Source of the DNA: Sulfidibacter corallicola
Lineage (GTDB): Bacteria > Acidobacteriota > Holophagae > Acanthopleuribacterales > Acanthopleuribacteraceae
Direction: 5' to 3'
Assembly: GCF_017498545.1 (NCBI RefSeq)
Contig: NZ_CP071793.1
Coordinates: 4,737,001-4,801,000, forward strand
Length of the DNA stretch: 64,000 bases
The position numbers and the translations under genes are program-made. The notes beneath the pieces are model-generated. The model made no database searches and was not told the DNA's origin. It worked only from the letters and a program-made list of their open reading frames with translations. Positions within the stretch are counted from its first letter, which is position 1; each line of letters opens with the position of its first letter. Shown here one piece after another: positions 28,535-36,916 of the stretch.

Positions 28535-29326
28535 CTAACCTCTCAGTTTGGCGGCGCGTTCGGCGAGATCCTCGATGGCGGCCCGACCGCGCGCTCCCAA
28601 CCCACGCGTGAACGCGTTGACGTAGAGCGCCACGTGGCGCTGCATGACATCCCGCTCGATTTCGGCCGCGTGCAGACGCATGAAACGCTCGACCTCCGCG
28701 TCGTGCGCGTGGGCGTAGTCGATGCTGGCGGTGAGTGCGGCATCGAAGGCGGCCGTTTCGGCGGGATCCAGATCGCGACGCGCCACGATGCCGCCCAGCG
28801 GAATGGGGTGACCTGTCTCGTGCTCCCACCATTCCCCCAGGTCCACGGCGCGGGAAAGGCCGTGGCGGTCGTAGGTGAAGCGCGACTCGTGGATGATCAG
28901 GCCGGCATCGACCTCACCGGCGGCACAGGCCGGCATGATGCGGTCGAACACCATTTCCACCGGCTGGTAGTCGCCGTCGAGATAGAGATCCAGCAGAAGC
29001 GCGGCCGTCGTGTGCCGGCCCGGAATGGCGATGCGCTTGCCGGCCAGGTCGGCTCGGCTCAGCTCGTGGCGAGCGACCACCAAGGGTCCGCAACCGAACC
29101 CCAACGCCGAACCGGCCTCCAACAAGCGGTAGCGGTCTTGGACAGCGGGATAGACGCCGAAGCTGATTTTGCAAAAATCCACGTGCCCCTCGAGGCAGAG
29201 GCGGTTCAGCTCCTCGATATCGGCAAAGGTCGTTTCCAACCGGCCCCGGTAAGCGGTTTTGCCGTGAAGCAGGCCGTAGAAGGCGAAGGTGTCGTTGGGG
29301 CAGGGAGAAATGGCGAGTTTGTGCAT
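28535..29326 (-). CDS. mqnD: 1,4-dihydroxy-6-naphthoate synthase
   Basis: MqnD acts in the futalosine route to menaquinone, cleaving cyclic dehypoxanthinyl futalosine. From ATG 29326 (GAGGAG four bases upstream) the protein has 263 residues and begins LAISPCPNDTFAFYGLLHG, the family hallmark. ADIEELNRLCLEGHVDFCKISF and AGEVDAGLIIHESRFTY are also typical of the periplasmic-binding-like fold. MqnA is related, but the start motif and the GLIIHE block fit MqnD better. Other futalosine genes are not in the window. It implies menaquinone-based respiration. Confidence 0.9.
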   Translation of the reverse strand: MHKLAISPCPNDTFAFYGLLHGKTAYRGRLETTFADIEELNRLCLEGHVDFCKISFGVYPAVQDRYRLLEAGSALGFGCGPLVVARHELSRADLAGKRIAIPGRHTTAALLLDLYLDGDYQPVEMVFDRIMPACAAGEVDAGLIIHESRFTYDRHGLSRAVDLGEWWEHETGHPIPLGGIVARRDLDPAETAAFDAALTASIDYAHAHDAEVERFMRLHAAEIERDVMQRHVALYVNAFTRGLGARGRAAIEDLAERAAKLRG

Positions 29327-29401
29327 GAATCTCCTCGGGTGCCGAATCGGCGTGTGCCCCATTCTGCCAAAAAGAGCGAGGGCGTCAAGCCGTGATACCG
29401 A

Positions 29402-29514
29402 ACCAACCTGCCGCTGCGCCGACCCTCGCAACATGCGGGAACTCCTCGGCGGAATCGCTTCGATTGGTTCATCCGGCGGATGAACCTACCTGGCACAGCC
29501 CACCCGATCCGCGC
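29402..29514. repeat. dispersed palindromic repeat, copy A
   Basis: One copy of a repeat family found at least seven times in the window. Its centre is a 9-bp stem with a GGC loop (29466-29486). The flanks (GCGCCGACCCTC, GGGAACTCCTCG, TCGCTTCGA, CCTACC) closely match the copy at 43006-43122. It lies between mqnD and lnt. Confidence 0.75.
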
Positions 29515-29520
29515 TAAACT

Positions 29521-31020
29521 ATGCGGCTCATGAAGATACTCGCTCTCGGCCTTTTGGCCGCCGTCTTTTTGAATTTCTCCGTCGCTCCCTTCCAGTGGGG
29601 GGTCCTGGGCTTCGTGGCACTCATGCCCCTGCTTCACCTGCGGACCCTTTCCGCCCTTCGGCGATTCCTGATCGGGTGGTTCGCGGGATTCCTCACCCAG
29701 GCGTTCACTTATTATTGGGTGTTCTACACCATTCGCGATTTCGGCGGCCTGTCACCCTGGATCGCGGCCCTGGGCAGCACCGCCTTCTGGCTCTACCAGG
29801 GCCTGGACCTGGCGCTCTGGCTGTGGGCCTACCCACTTCTGGCCCAAAAACTCGGTTCGCGCGTCACCTCGAACTGGACCCCCGTCTGCCACGCCCTGAC
29901 CGCCGCGGCCACCTGGTGGCTCTTGCAGAAGGGACTGTTTCCCTACGTGTTCCCCTGGAACTACGGCTCCATTTTCGCCTCGCTTCCGTGGCTGTTCGAA
30001 TCGGTGGCCCTGTGGGGTGTTCACGGGCTCGGCTTCCTCGCCGTCTGGTTTCAGGCCGGGCTGATGGAGGGCATGCGCCGGCGCGAGGCGTCGGGCAGGT
30101 CCCGTTTCGCCCTGTCGGTGGCCGCACCGCTGGTCCTGATCCTGACTGGCCTGCCCTTTCATCGTCAGGTACCCACCGAAACCTGGCGCATCGCCGTGGT
30201 TCAACCCAACCTGATTCCCTGGGCCAAGCGCGGCCGGCTCACGCTGGAAGAGCGCGTCGGCGCCCATCTGCGGCCCACCTTGGGGCTCAAGGGCCGCGAC
30301 GTGGACATGGTCGTCTGGCCCGAGACCGCGATGTCTTTCGTGCTTTCCGGCTTCGATCGCGAGCGACGCCAGCTCCAGTTCCTGTGTCGCGAGCTCGGCG
30401 CGCCCCTGGTGACCGGGACCGTCGGCAAGGCCGAAACGGGCGAGTACTACAACGAGATCTGGATGTTTACGCCCGACGGCGCCGAGCCCCAGGTCTACCG
30501 CAAGCAGAAGCTGGTTTGGTTCAGCGAGCAATTGCCCTGGGTATTTTCCTGGGCGAGGTGGTTCGATCCCAACATGGGCGGATTCGCACCGGGTCGCGAA
30601 ACCAACGCCTTCCGGTGGCGCGATCGGCACTTCGTTCCCCTCGTGTGTTTCGAGGCCCTGTTGCCCGATTACGTCGATCGGTTCCGCGGTCACGCCATCC
30701 TGAACCTGACCAACGACGCCTGGTTCGGCCAAACCAAGGCCAGTGCGCTGCACCTGCAGATGATTCGCGGGCGTGCACCGGAGCACGGCATTCCCATGGT
30801 GCGCGCCACCAATTCCGGGATCAGTTGTTGGATCGACCGCCGCGGGGTCGTCCACGATCCGACCGGCCTGTACACCGCAGAAACCGCCATCTTCGAAGTC
30901 CCCGTTCCAACGACTCCGGGCACCTCGCGATTTTCCTGGGCCCAGGCCTTCCTGCTCGGGTTGACGGGGCTTTCGGTCGGCTTGACCCGCTGGGTCGGCC
31001 GTGCACGGGAACCATCGTGA
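29521..31020 (+). CDS. lnt: apolipoprotein N-acyltransferase
   Basis: Lnt adds the third acyl chain to the N-terminal cysteine of lipoproteins in the inner membrane, preparing them for Lol export. The 499-residue protein has about six N-terminal transmembrane helices (to about residue 210), a nitrilase-like periplasmic domain and a C-terminal helix. The catalytic triad is visible: Glu in VWPETAMSF, Lys in YRKQKLVWFSEQ and Cys in PLVCFEALLPD. Length is normal. The start has no obvious ribosome binding site; ATG at 29530 is an alternative three codons in. It links with the LolCD system elsewhere in the window. Confidence 0.94.
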   Translation: MRLMKILALGLLAAVFLNFSVAPFQWGVLGFVALMPLLHLRTLSALRRFLIGWFAGFLTQAFTYYWVFYTIRDFGGLSPWIAALGSTAFWLYQGLDLALWLWAYPLLAQKLGSRVTSNWTPVCHALTAAATWWLLQKGLFPYVFPWNYGSIFASLPWLFESVALWGVHGLGFLAVWFQAGLMEGMRRREASGRSRFALSVAAPLVLILTGLPFHRQVPTETWRIAVVQPNLIPWAKRGRLTLEERVGAHLRPTLGLKGRDVDMVVWPETAMSFVLSGFDRERRQLQFLCRELGAPLVTGTVGKAETGEYYNEIWMFTPDGAEPQVYRKQKLVWFSEQLPWVFSWARWFDPNMGGFAPGRETNAFRWRDRHFVPLVCFEALLPDYVDRFRGHAILNLTNDAWFGQTKASALHLQMIRGRAPEHGIPMVRATNSGISCWIDRRGVVHDPTGLYTAETAIFEVPVPTTPGTSRFSWAQAFLLGLTGLSVGLTRWVGRAREPS

Positions 31021-31371
31021 TCGACCGGTTCGCGCCACGGCGGCGGCCGCGACGATCCCCCCGAAGCGGTCGTCTTTCCTTCGTCGGATGGCTTGTGGTA
31101 CATTGAAGCGTTGGTAACGATTCCTTTTTGGGTTTATGTCGATTCGGTTTCTCTTTTCCGACGACGTGAGGGCCGATTCACAACGGTCGCGCGCCCTGAA
31201 GCTATTCGCGCGCCCTTGGAGAGCAGGCCCGGCAGCGCCCGGACCGTGTCCGGTCATACTTGGATCGGCGACGTTTTTGATCGTCCGGGACTCACGGTCA
31301 ATCTGTGTCAATTTTTTGTTCGGTGAGCGCCGGACAGGTTACACGAGGTTTTGGACTCGAGGTGAGTTTTT
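31021..31371. other. lnt-E1alpha intergenic region
   Basis: 351 bases without a supported gene. GAGGTGAG lies five bases before the E1alpha ATG. No clear promoter or terminator was identified. Confidence 0.45.
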
Positions 31372-32337
31372 ATGGATAACGCTTTAAAGGTGAAGATTCT
31401 GGATTTGATGATCGAGGCCCGCTGTATGGAAGAGCGCATGGTCAAGATGTCTAAATCCACCGATGGCTTCTTTTGGTTGGGGGGCATCGGCGAGGAAGCC
31501 TTCAACGTACCCTTGGGCTTGTTGGCCAAGAAGGGTCATGGATTGGACTACGACTTTTTCCATTTCCATTATCGCAACGGCCCGACCATGATCGCACTGG
31601 GCATGGACCCCGCCGACGAATTGCGCCAGATGCACAACCGCATCACCGATCCCTTCTCCGGCGGTCGGAATTTTTGCAACCATTACGTGCGCAAAGAGTG
31701 GAACGTCGTGCCGGTCACGTCCACCATCCAGACCCAATGCAGCGTCGCACCCGGAACCGCACGGGCCCAGAAACGCCACGGCGGCGACGGTGTCACCATC
31801 GTGACCTTCGGCGATGCCGGCACGGCCGAGGGCGATTTCCACGTGGGCCTCAACTGGGCGACCCTGCCCGGCTGGGAACTGCCCCTGCTGTTCATCTGCA
31901 CCAACAACGCCTACGGCATCTCCACGCCTTACGACGAAGTTCACGGGCAGGAACACATCGCCAACATCGCCGCGGGTTACGGCATGAAAACCAAACTGGT
32001 GAACGGCAACGATGTGGAAGCATCCTACGCCGCGCTGGAAGAGGCCTACAACTACTGTCGCACGGAACGCAAGCCGTACTTCCTGGAAGCGTTCGTGTCA
32101 CGTCTTCACGGACACTCTTCCAGTTCCGGCGCGAACCGGGTACCCGAGGGATCCGAAGAAGATCCCCTGTTCAAATGGCGCGACAAGTTGATCGAGCAAA
32201 AGATCATCGAAGCCGAGCATTTCGACAAGGTCTACAACGAACAGACCCAGCGCATGAAGGACCTGTTGGCCGAGATCCGCAAAGAGCCCGCGCCTACCGC
32301 GGCCGACGTATTCACGCACATTTACGCTGAAGCCTAA
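31372..32337 (+). CDS. 2-oxoacid dehydrogenase E1 component, alpha subunit
   Basis: The alpha subunit of a thiamine-diphosphate-dependent E1 enzyme that decarboxylates a 2-oxoacid and passes the acyl group to lipoyl-E2. The 321-residue protein has the TPP-binding motif GDAGTAEGDFHVGLNWAT through NNAYGIS and the RLHGHSSSSG loop near the active site. It pairs with the beta subunit 18 bases downstream. Substrate could be branched-chain 2-oxoacids, pyruvate or acetoin; motifs alone do not settle it. No E2 or E3 gene is adjacent. The thiamine operon nearby makes its cofactor. Confidence 0.88.
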   Translation: MDNALKVKILDLMIEARCMEERMVKMSKSTDGFFWLGGIGEEAFNVPLGLLAKKGHGLDYDFFHFHYRNGPTMIALGMDPADELRQMHNRITDPFSGGRNFCNHYVRKEWNVVPVTSTIQTQCSVAPGTARAQKRHGGDGVTIVTFGDAGTAEGDFHVGLNWATLPGWELPLLFICTNNAYGISTPYDEVHGQEHIANIAAGYGMKTKLVNGNDVEASYAALEEAYNYCRTERKPYFLEAFVSRLHGHSSSSGANRVPEGSEEDPLFKWRDKLIEQKIIEAEHFDKVYNEQTQRMKDLLAEIRKEPAPTAADVFTHIYAEA

Positions 32338-32355
32338 GGGAAGATTGGGGGATTT

Positions 32356-33441
32356 ATGGCTACCATGGCACAGGCCATTCGTATGGCCCTGCACTACGGC
32401 GAGGAGCATCTGGGAGTGACCGACGTGTTCGGCGAGGACGTCGGGCCGCCGCTCGGCGGCGTCTTCACCGCCAGCCAGGGGTTGAAAACCGCCTGGAACT
32501 CGCCACTGGACGAGCGCGGCATCATCGGGACCGCGATCGGGCTGGCATTGGCCGGCGAACGTCCGGTCGCCGAAATTCAGTTCGGTGACTACATCTTCAA
32601 CACCATCGACCTGCTGAAACTGGCCGGCAACTCGTGCTGGTCGTCGATGGGTCAATACAACCTGCCGATGGTGGTGATGACCATCGTCGGTGCGGGCATC
32701 CACGGTTCCATTTACCATTCGCACAGTTTCGAATCGATCGCGACCCACATCCCGGGCTGGAAAATCGTGTTGCCGTGCCGCCCGATCGACGCCTACGGGC
32801 TGATGATCTCGGCAATCAAGGAACCCAACCCGGTGCTGTTCCTCTATCCCAAGGCCCTGATCCGGGTCAAGGGCAAGGACCTGATTCCGGGCGAGCCGGA
32901 GAACGAGCGCGAGTTGAAAAAGATGATCGACGCGCCTCCGGGACCGACCCTCTACGACATCATCGAGACCCGCAAGCCCTGGAGACCCCAGTGGCCCGAG
33001 GGTTTGACCGATTACCAGGTTCCCATCGGCAAGGCCCGTATCCACCGCGAAGGCAAGGATCTTTCGATCATCACCTACGCCCGCCACGTCTTCATGGCGG
33101 AGCAGGCGGCGGCCGTGGTCGCCAAGGAAGACGGCCTCGACGTGGAAATCGTGGACATGCGGACCCTCTATCCCTGGGATCGCGAAACCGTGTTCAACTC
33201 GATTCGCAAGACGGGTCGATGCCTGGTTCTCAACGAGGACACGCCGGTGTGCAACTTCGGCGAGCACATTTTGCGCACGGTGACCGACGAATGTTTCTAC
33301 GAGTTGGTGGCCAAGCCGCGTTTGCTGGCGGGAGCCGACGTTCCCGGTGTAGGCCTCCATCCGGCGTACGAAGAGGCATCGGTTCCGCAGGTGAACGACA
33401 TCGTCGCGCAAATTCGCGGCATTTGCGGCGAGGCGCCCTGA
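32356..33441 (+). CDS. 2-oxoacid dehydrogenase E1 component, beta subunit
   Basis: The beta subunit forms an alpha2beta2 E1 with the gene just upstream. The 361-residue protein has a transketolase-like pyrimidine domain (GEDVGPPLGGVFTASQGL, ERGIIGTAIGLALAG, EIQFGDYIFN) and a C-terminal transketolase domain (about 230-350; VEIVDMRTLYPWD, EDTPVCNFGEHI). GGGGGA six bases before the ATG is a good ribosome binding site. The wording of motifs is closest to branched-chain/pyruvate E1 beta. A terminator follows the stop codon. Confidence 0.9.
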   Translation: MATMAQAIRMALHYGEEHLGVTDVFGEDVGPPLGGVFTASQGLKTAWNSPLDERGIIGTAIGLALAGERPVAEIQFGDYIFNTIDLLKLAGNSCWSSMGQYNLPMVVMTIVGAGIHGSIYHSHSFESIATHIPGWKIVLPCRPIDAYGLMISAIKEPNPVLFLYPKALIRVKGKDLIPGEPENERELKKMIDAPPGPTLYDIIETRKPWRPQWPEGLTDYQVPIGKARIHREGKDLSIITYARHVFMAEQAAAVVAKEDGLDVEIVDMRTLYPWDRETVFNSIRKTGRCLVLNEDTPVCNFGEHILRTVTDECFYELVAKPRLLAGADVPGVGLHPAYEEASVPQVNDIVAQIRGICGEAP

Positions 33442-33455
33442 GGCGTCGCCACGCG

Positions 33456-33480
33456 AACGAGGCCCGCTCGGGCCTCGTTT
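33456..33480 (+). terminator. terminator-like hairpin after the E1 genes
   Basis: AACGAGGCC (33456-33464) pairs with GGCCTCGTT (33471-33479) around a 6-base loop, 15 bases after the E1 beta stop. Only a short T-run follows, so termination may be partial. Confidence 0.6.
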
Positions 33481-33510
33481 CGCCTCTATCGGAGCGATTC
33501 GCTCCATAGT

Positions 33511-33840
33511 TCCCGCATGCCGAGAGAGACGTCGTCGCAGTAGGTTGGCCGGCTCGGCCGACCTTTCGAAGTCACCAATGCGAGGAGTGCCCGCATCCCG
33601 AGAGGGTCGTCGTGCCAGGTAGGTCCATCGGCCCGATGGACATTTCGAAGCGACCCACCCGAGGAGTGCCCGCATGCCCAGAGCGTCGGCGCCGCAGTAA
33701 GTTGGCCGGCTCGGCCGACATTTCGAAGCGATCCAGGCAATTCTGGTGGACGATGCCAAAGAGCGGAGCGCACCCCATCGCATGATCGCGCCCAACGAAG
33801 TAGGTTCAAATGCAGTTCCTGCATTCTCGAAAGCGATGTA
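33511..33840. repeat. tandem array of palindromic repeats (4 units)
   Basis: Four units with a 78-80 base period (the last longer and diverged), in opposite orientation to copies A, E and F. Each unit has the frame CGCAT..CGAGAG, then TAGGT, a hairpin with a 3-base loop, then TTTCGAAGCGA and CGAGGAGTGCCCGCAT. Stems: 33543-33563, 33623-33641, 33701-33719, 33809-33825. Stem sequences differ between units while pairing is kept. There is no gene here; the open frames crossing it are repeat-derived. Confidence 0.8.
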
Positions 33841-34169
33841 ACGCCTTTAGGTAAGGAGACTGGCTAGGCAAGCTGATGGAATCACAGGTCTGGCGACACT
33901 TTCGAGATCCTGGCACTGCGATCAGGAAACCTGCGACGGGGATCTGCCAAACGAGCTGATGAGCTCCGCTCTTTCGATTTGGCGTAATCGGTGGCTTTTG
34001 TCGCTTCGATTGGTTCATCAGGCTGATGAACCTACAGGCCTGATTTCTCTCTTGATTTGCGGGCTCTTCGAGATTGTACCCTTCGGAGAAGGTCTGCTGA
34101 GCGGGCTTCTGGGCTCCGCTCTTTGGGAACTCCGCGGGCACCGCCCACTCGATGCGGTTCGCCCGCCGA
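33841..34169. repeat. diverged repeat copy E and flanking non-coding DNA
   Basis: The stem at 34012-34032 (9 bp, GGC loop) follows TCGCTTCGATT and precedes CCTAC, matching copies A and F. The stem has AG/CT where A and F have CC/GG, again keeping pairing. The flanks are more diverged than in A and F. No gene was supported. Confidence 0.65.
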
Positions 34170-34835
34170 CTAATCGGTCTTCCGGACCATGCGCTCCTTC
34201 GGAAAGACGTAGTAGTGGAAATACACGAGCTGACCGTCTTCACCCAGTTCCTCGACGTGATCCCGGTCGGCCGCGAAGTGCGTCTCCACCTCGAACGCCT
34301 CGTCGCGAAAGTGGATCCGATACCCGCCTTTCTCCTTGTCGTAGGTCAGGTCCCAGACGTAGCCGCTCCGGGCGTTGAGAAGGGTGCTGCGCTCCTCTCC
34401 CAGAATCACGCTGCCGCTCCACACCAGGCTGCCATCCTTGTAGTAGCTGATGTGGAACAGGTTCAGCCAGGTGACGAGCACGTTCAGCGGACTGATGTGC
34501 TTGGTTTCCCCGTCGATGAACGCCCAGTCCGGCTTAACCTTGTAGGCGGGGCTGTTGAACGGCAGCAGCTTGAACAAGTGATCCTGCATTTCGGGCGCCC
34601 TGGCCCGGACGCTCTCGGGCAACTCGAACGTCACCAGGTCTTTACCGGTATTCGAGGACGATTTGGCGACGGGCGGACCCGAGGTCCCCACCGTGGTGCA
34701 TCCGAGGTAGGCGATGAAGGTCAGGCACAACGCGGCCCTTCTGAACCAGTGGATCCCGGGGGCCCCGGTCCGGGTGTGTAACGAACGGAGTTCGAAGCGG
34801 ATGAATAACGCTGAAAGATAAGAGCGGAAGGACAT
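34170..34835 (-). CDS. probable membrane-anchored or lipoprotein, unknown function
   Basis: A 221-residue protein not assigned to a family. An N-terminal basic region is followed by a hydrophobic stretch (AALCLTFIAYLGC) ending in a cysteine, which looks like a non-standard lipoprotein signal. The rest (from about residue 70) is a single domain with many aromatic residues and no recognised motif. ATG 34835 was chosen since upstream residues in the open frame are arginine-rich and not conserved-looking; no strong ribosome binding site is seen. It diverges from the RluA-family gene. Confidence 0.6.
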   Translation of the reverse strand: MSFRSYLSALFIRFELRSLHTRTGAPGIHWFRRAALCLTFIAYLGCTTVGTSGPPVAKSSSNTGKDLVTFELPESVRARAPEMQDHLFKLLPFNSPAYKVKPDWAFIDGETKHISPLNVLVTWLNLFHISYYKDGSLVWSGSVILGEERSTLLNARSGYVWDLTYDKEKGGYRIHFRDEAFEVETHFAADRDHVEELGEDGQLVYFHYYVFPKERMVRKTD

Positions 34836-35075
34836 GGCATCTATCTCGTCGTGTGAGTCTGCGGGAGGTCGAGTCGACCCGGCGGCATACCGTCTCGAGC
34901 GGCGGACACCCGGCCTCGATGGAGGAAGGGCCCGCTGCGACTCGCGACCCCTGGCCGCATCGCGCGTTTCTGGGCACCGCGCTTTGGCTGGAAGAGTGGT
35001 ATCATACCAGCCACGCGCCCAAAAAAGCGCGATGCGCCGCACGATTGGCGTGGTTTCCAGTGGATTTGGAGAAAA

Positions 35076-36104
35076 ATGGGTACCCCTTTGAAACAGGTTC
35101 AGCGTGTGCACCGGGGCGCGGACCTGCCTCTGGCCGCCATGGTCGCCCGATTGACCGGCCAGTCCGCCGCGGATTCGAAATTGATCATCCGCATGGGCGG
35201 CGCCTACCTGGGCAAATATCGCTGCAAGCAAGCGGATCGCGCGGTGAAAAACGGCGAGCGGGTTTCGGTCTACTACCGCCTGCCCCTGGTCTACGACCCG
35301 GTTCCCTTCGACCCGATCTGGGTGCTTTTGGATCGCCGCGATTTCCTGCTGGCCAACAAGCCTCCCGGGCTCCCAACGCAGGGTCGCCGGGACGCCGATT
35401 ACATGGCATTCTTCGAGGTCTTGAAAAAAGGTCTGGATGGTTACCTGGGCCTACATCATCGGTTGGATCAGGATACGTCCGGGCTGATGTTGTTCACCCG
35501 GCATCGCGACCGCAACAAGGATGTCGCCGATCTCTTCTCGGGTCGTGACGTGGTGAAAACCTACGTGGCGGTGGCTCAGGGCGACTGGCCCCACGGCGAG
35601 GATTCCCTGACGGTCGATGCGCCAATCGCCCCCTGGCGAACGAAAACCGGCACGCGTCAGCGAGTCCACGGCGACGGCAAACCGGCGAGCACGGTGTTTC
35701 GCCGCCTTTGGTCCAGCGGGGGCCTACACCTGATCGAGGCCATCCCCCACACCGGACGCACGCATCAAATTCGAGTGCACTTGGCCCACGTGGGCCTACC
35801 GCTGCTCGGGGACTCGCTCTACGGAGCGCCCACCGAAGACACACCGGCACCGCCGCCGAAACCGGCCTTCCTGCTCCACTGTGCCGGGCTGGCCTGGCCC
35901 AAGCAGGGCCGAATTCCCGGTGGCAACTACGGCGTCGCGCCGCCGGAGATCTGGTGGTCCCGCCTCCCTGCAGAAGCGCGCGAAGCCTTCCGGCAATGGT
36001 GGCGAGATCGCGGTGCCCCGGATTCGAACCATCCCGCCACGGGCCTCGTATCGCTGCCCGCCCGCGAAACCACACCCATCGGCTCCCGGGGCGAATCGTG
36101 CTGA
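35076..36104 (+). CDS. RluA-family pseudouridine synthase
   Basis: RluA-type enzymes isomerise uridine to pseudouridine in rRNA or tRNA. The 342-residue protein has a short S4-like N-terminal segment (about 20-70) and the catalytic domain with HRLDQDTSGLMLF, whose Asp is the nucleophile. PHTGRTHQIRVHLAHVGLPLLGD is the second family block. The exact target base cannot be told. The stop overlaps the rsmI start by 7 bases, so both rRNA-modification-type genes are probably translated together. Confidence 0.9.
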   Translation: MGTPLKQVQRVHRGADLPLAAMVARLTGQSAADSKLIIRMGGAYLGKYRCKQADRAVKNGERVSVYYRLPLVYDPVPFDPIWVLLDRRDFLLANKPPGLPTQGRRDADYMAFFEVLKKGLDGYLGLHHRLDQDTSGLMLFTRHRDRNKDVADLFSGRDVVKTYVAVAQGDWPHGEDSLTVDAPIAPWRTKTGTRQRVHGDGKPASTVFRRLWSSGGLHLIEAIPHTGRTHQIRVHLAHVGLPLLGDSLYGAPTEDTPAPPPKPAFLLHCAGLAWPKQGRIPGGNYGVAPPEIWWSRLPAEAREAFRQWWRDRGAPDSNHPATGLVSLPARETTPIGSRGESC

Positions 36105-36901
36105 TTCTCGCGGCCACCCCGATCGGCAACCTGGGCGACGCCTCGCCGCGATTGGCGCAGGTGTTGGCCAAAGCCGACCACCTATTCGCGGAAGATACGC
36201 GTCAAACGGCCAAGTTACTGCGGCACCTGGACATCCATCGTGGCTCCTCGGCCTTTCACGAGCACTCCGGGGAACCCGTTCTCGCGATCATTCGCGGGCA
36301 TCTCGCAGCCGGCGAGACGGTGGCCTACGTAAGTGATGCGGGCATGCCGGGCATCAGTGATCCGGGCTACGAGCTGGTGCGCTTGGCGTTGGAATTGGAC
36401 GTGCCGATCGATGTCATTCCCGGTCCCTCGGCGGTCCTGAACGCCCTGGTCCTCTCCGGCATTTCACCCCACCAGTTCTGCTTTCTGGGTTTTTTCCCAA
36501 CCAAGTTGGAAAAGCGCAAGGCCATGCTGGATCGATTGGCGATCCTCGAGATGACCGCGGTGTTCTTCGAAGCACCCAGTCGCATTCGGTTCACCTTGGA
36601 ATTCCTGCGTGACAACCTGCCCGACACGCAGCTCGCGTTGTGTCGGGAGTTGACCAAACTGCACCAGCAGGTGCTGCGCGGCACGGCAGCCGACATCCTC
36701 GCGGCGATGGAAGTGATCAAGGGAGAAATGGTGCTGGTCGTGGCGCCGGTAGCCGCCGGCGAGCTGGGTTCGCGAAGCTTGGAGGAGGAGTATCGCGATC
36801 TGCTCGCACAAGGTAACTCCCCGGCCCAGAGTGTGCGCGCCCTGGCCAAAACCCACCGCATTTCGAAGCGCGAGCTCTACCAACGATTGGGCCTCAAGTA
36901 G
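36098..36901 (+). CDS. rsmI: 16S rRNA (cytidine-1402-2'-O)-methyltransferase
   Basis: RsmI methylates the ribose of C1402 in 16S rRNA with S-adenosylmethionine. From GTG 36098 the protein has 267 residues and begins LILAATPIGNLGDASPRLAQ, then FAEDTRQTAKLLRHLDI and YVSDAGMPGISDPGYELVR, all strong family signatures. The GTG start lies inside the end of the pseudouridine synthase gene; the open frame further upstream is a shadow of that gene. Length is close to the usual 280 residues. Confidence 0.94.
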   Translation: MLILAATPIGNLGDASPRLAQVLAKADHLFAEDTRQTAKLLRHLDIHRGSSAFHEHSGEPVLAIIRGHLAAGETVAYVSDAGMPGISDPGYELVRLALELDVPIDVIPGPSAVLNALVLSGISPHQFCFLGFFPTKLEKRKAMLDRLAILEMTAVFFEAPSRIRFTLEFLRDNLPDTQLALCRELTKLHQQVLRGTAADILAAMEVIKGEMVLVVAPVAAGELGSRSLEEEYRDLLAQGNSPAQSVRALAKTHRISKRELYQRLGLK

Positions 36902-36916
36902 GCGCCGCGATTCACC

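Noticed and set aside
29752..31311. 519-codon minus-strand frame opposite lnt
   Set aside because: Antisense shadow; Lnt has an intact catalytic triad.
32098..33795. 565-codon minus-strand frame opposite the E1 genes
   Set aside because: Antisense shadow that runs into the repeat array.
33511..33840. CRISPR array
   Set aside because: Units are 78-80 bases or longer, the repeated part is most of the unit, and there are no short unique spacers or cas genes.
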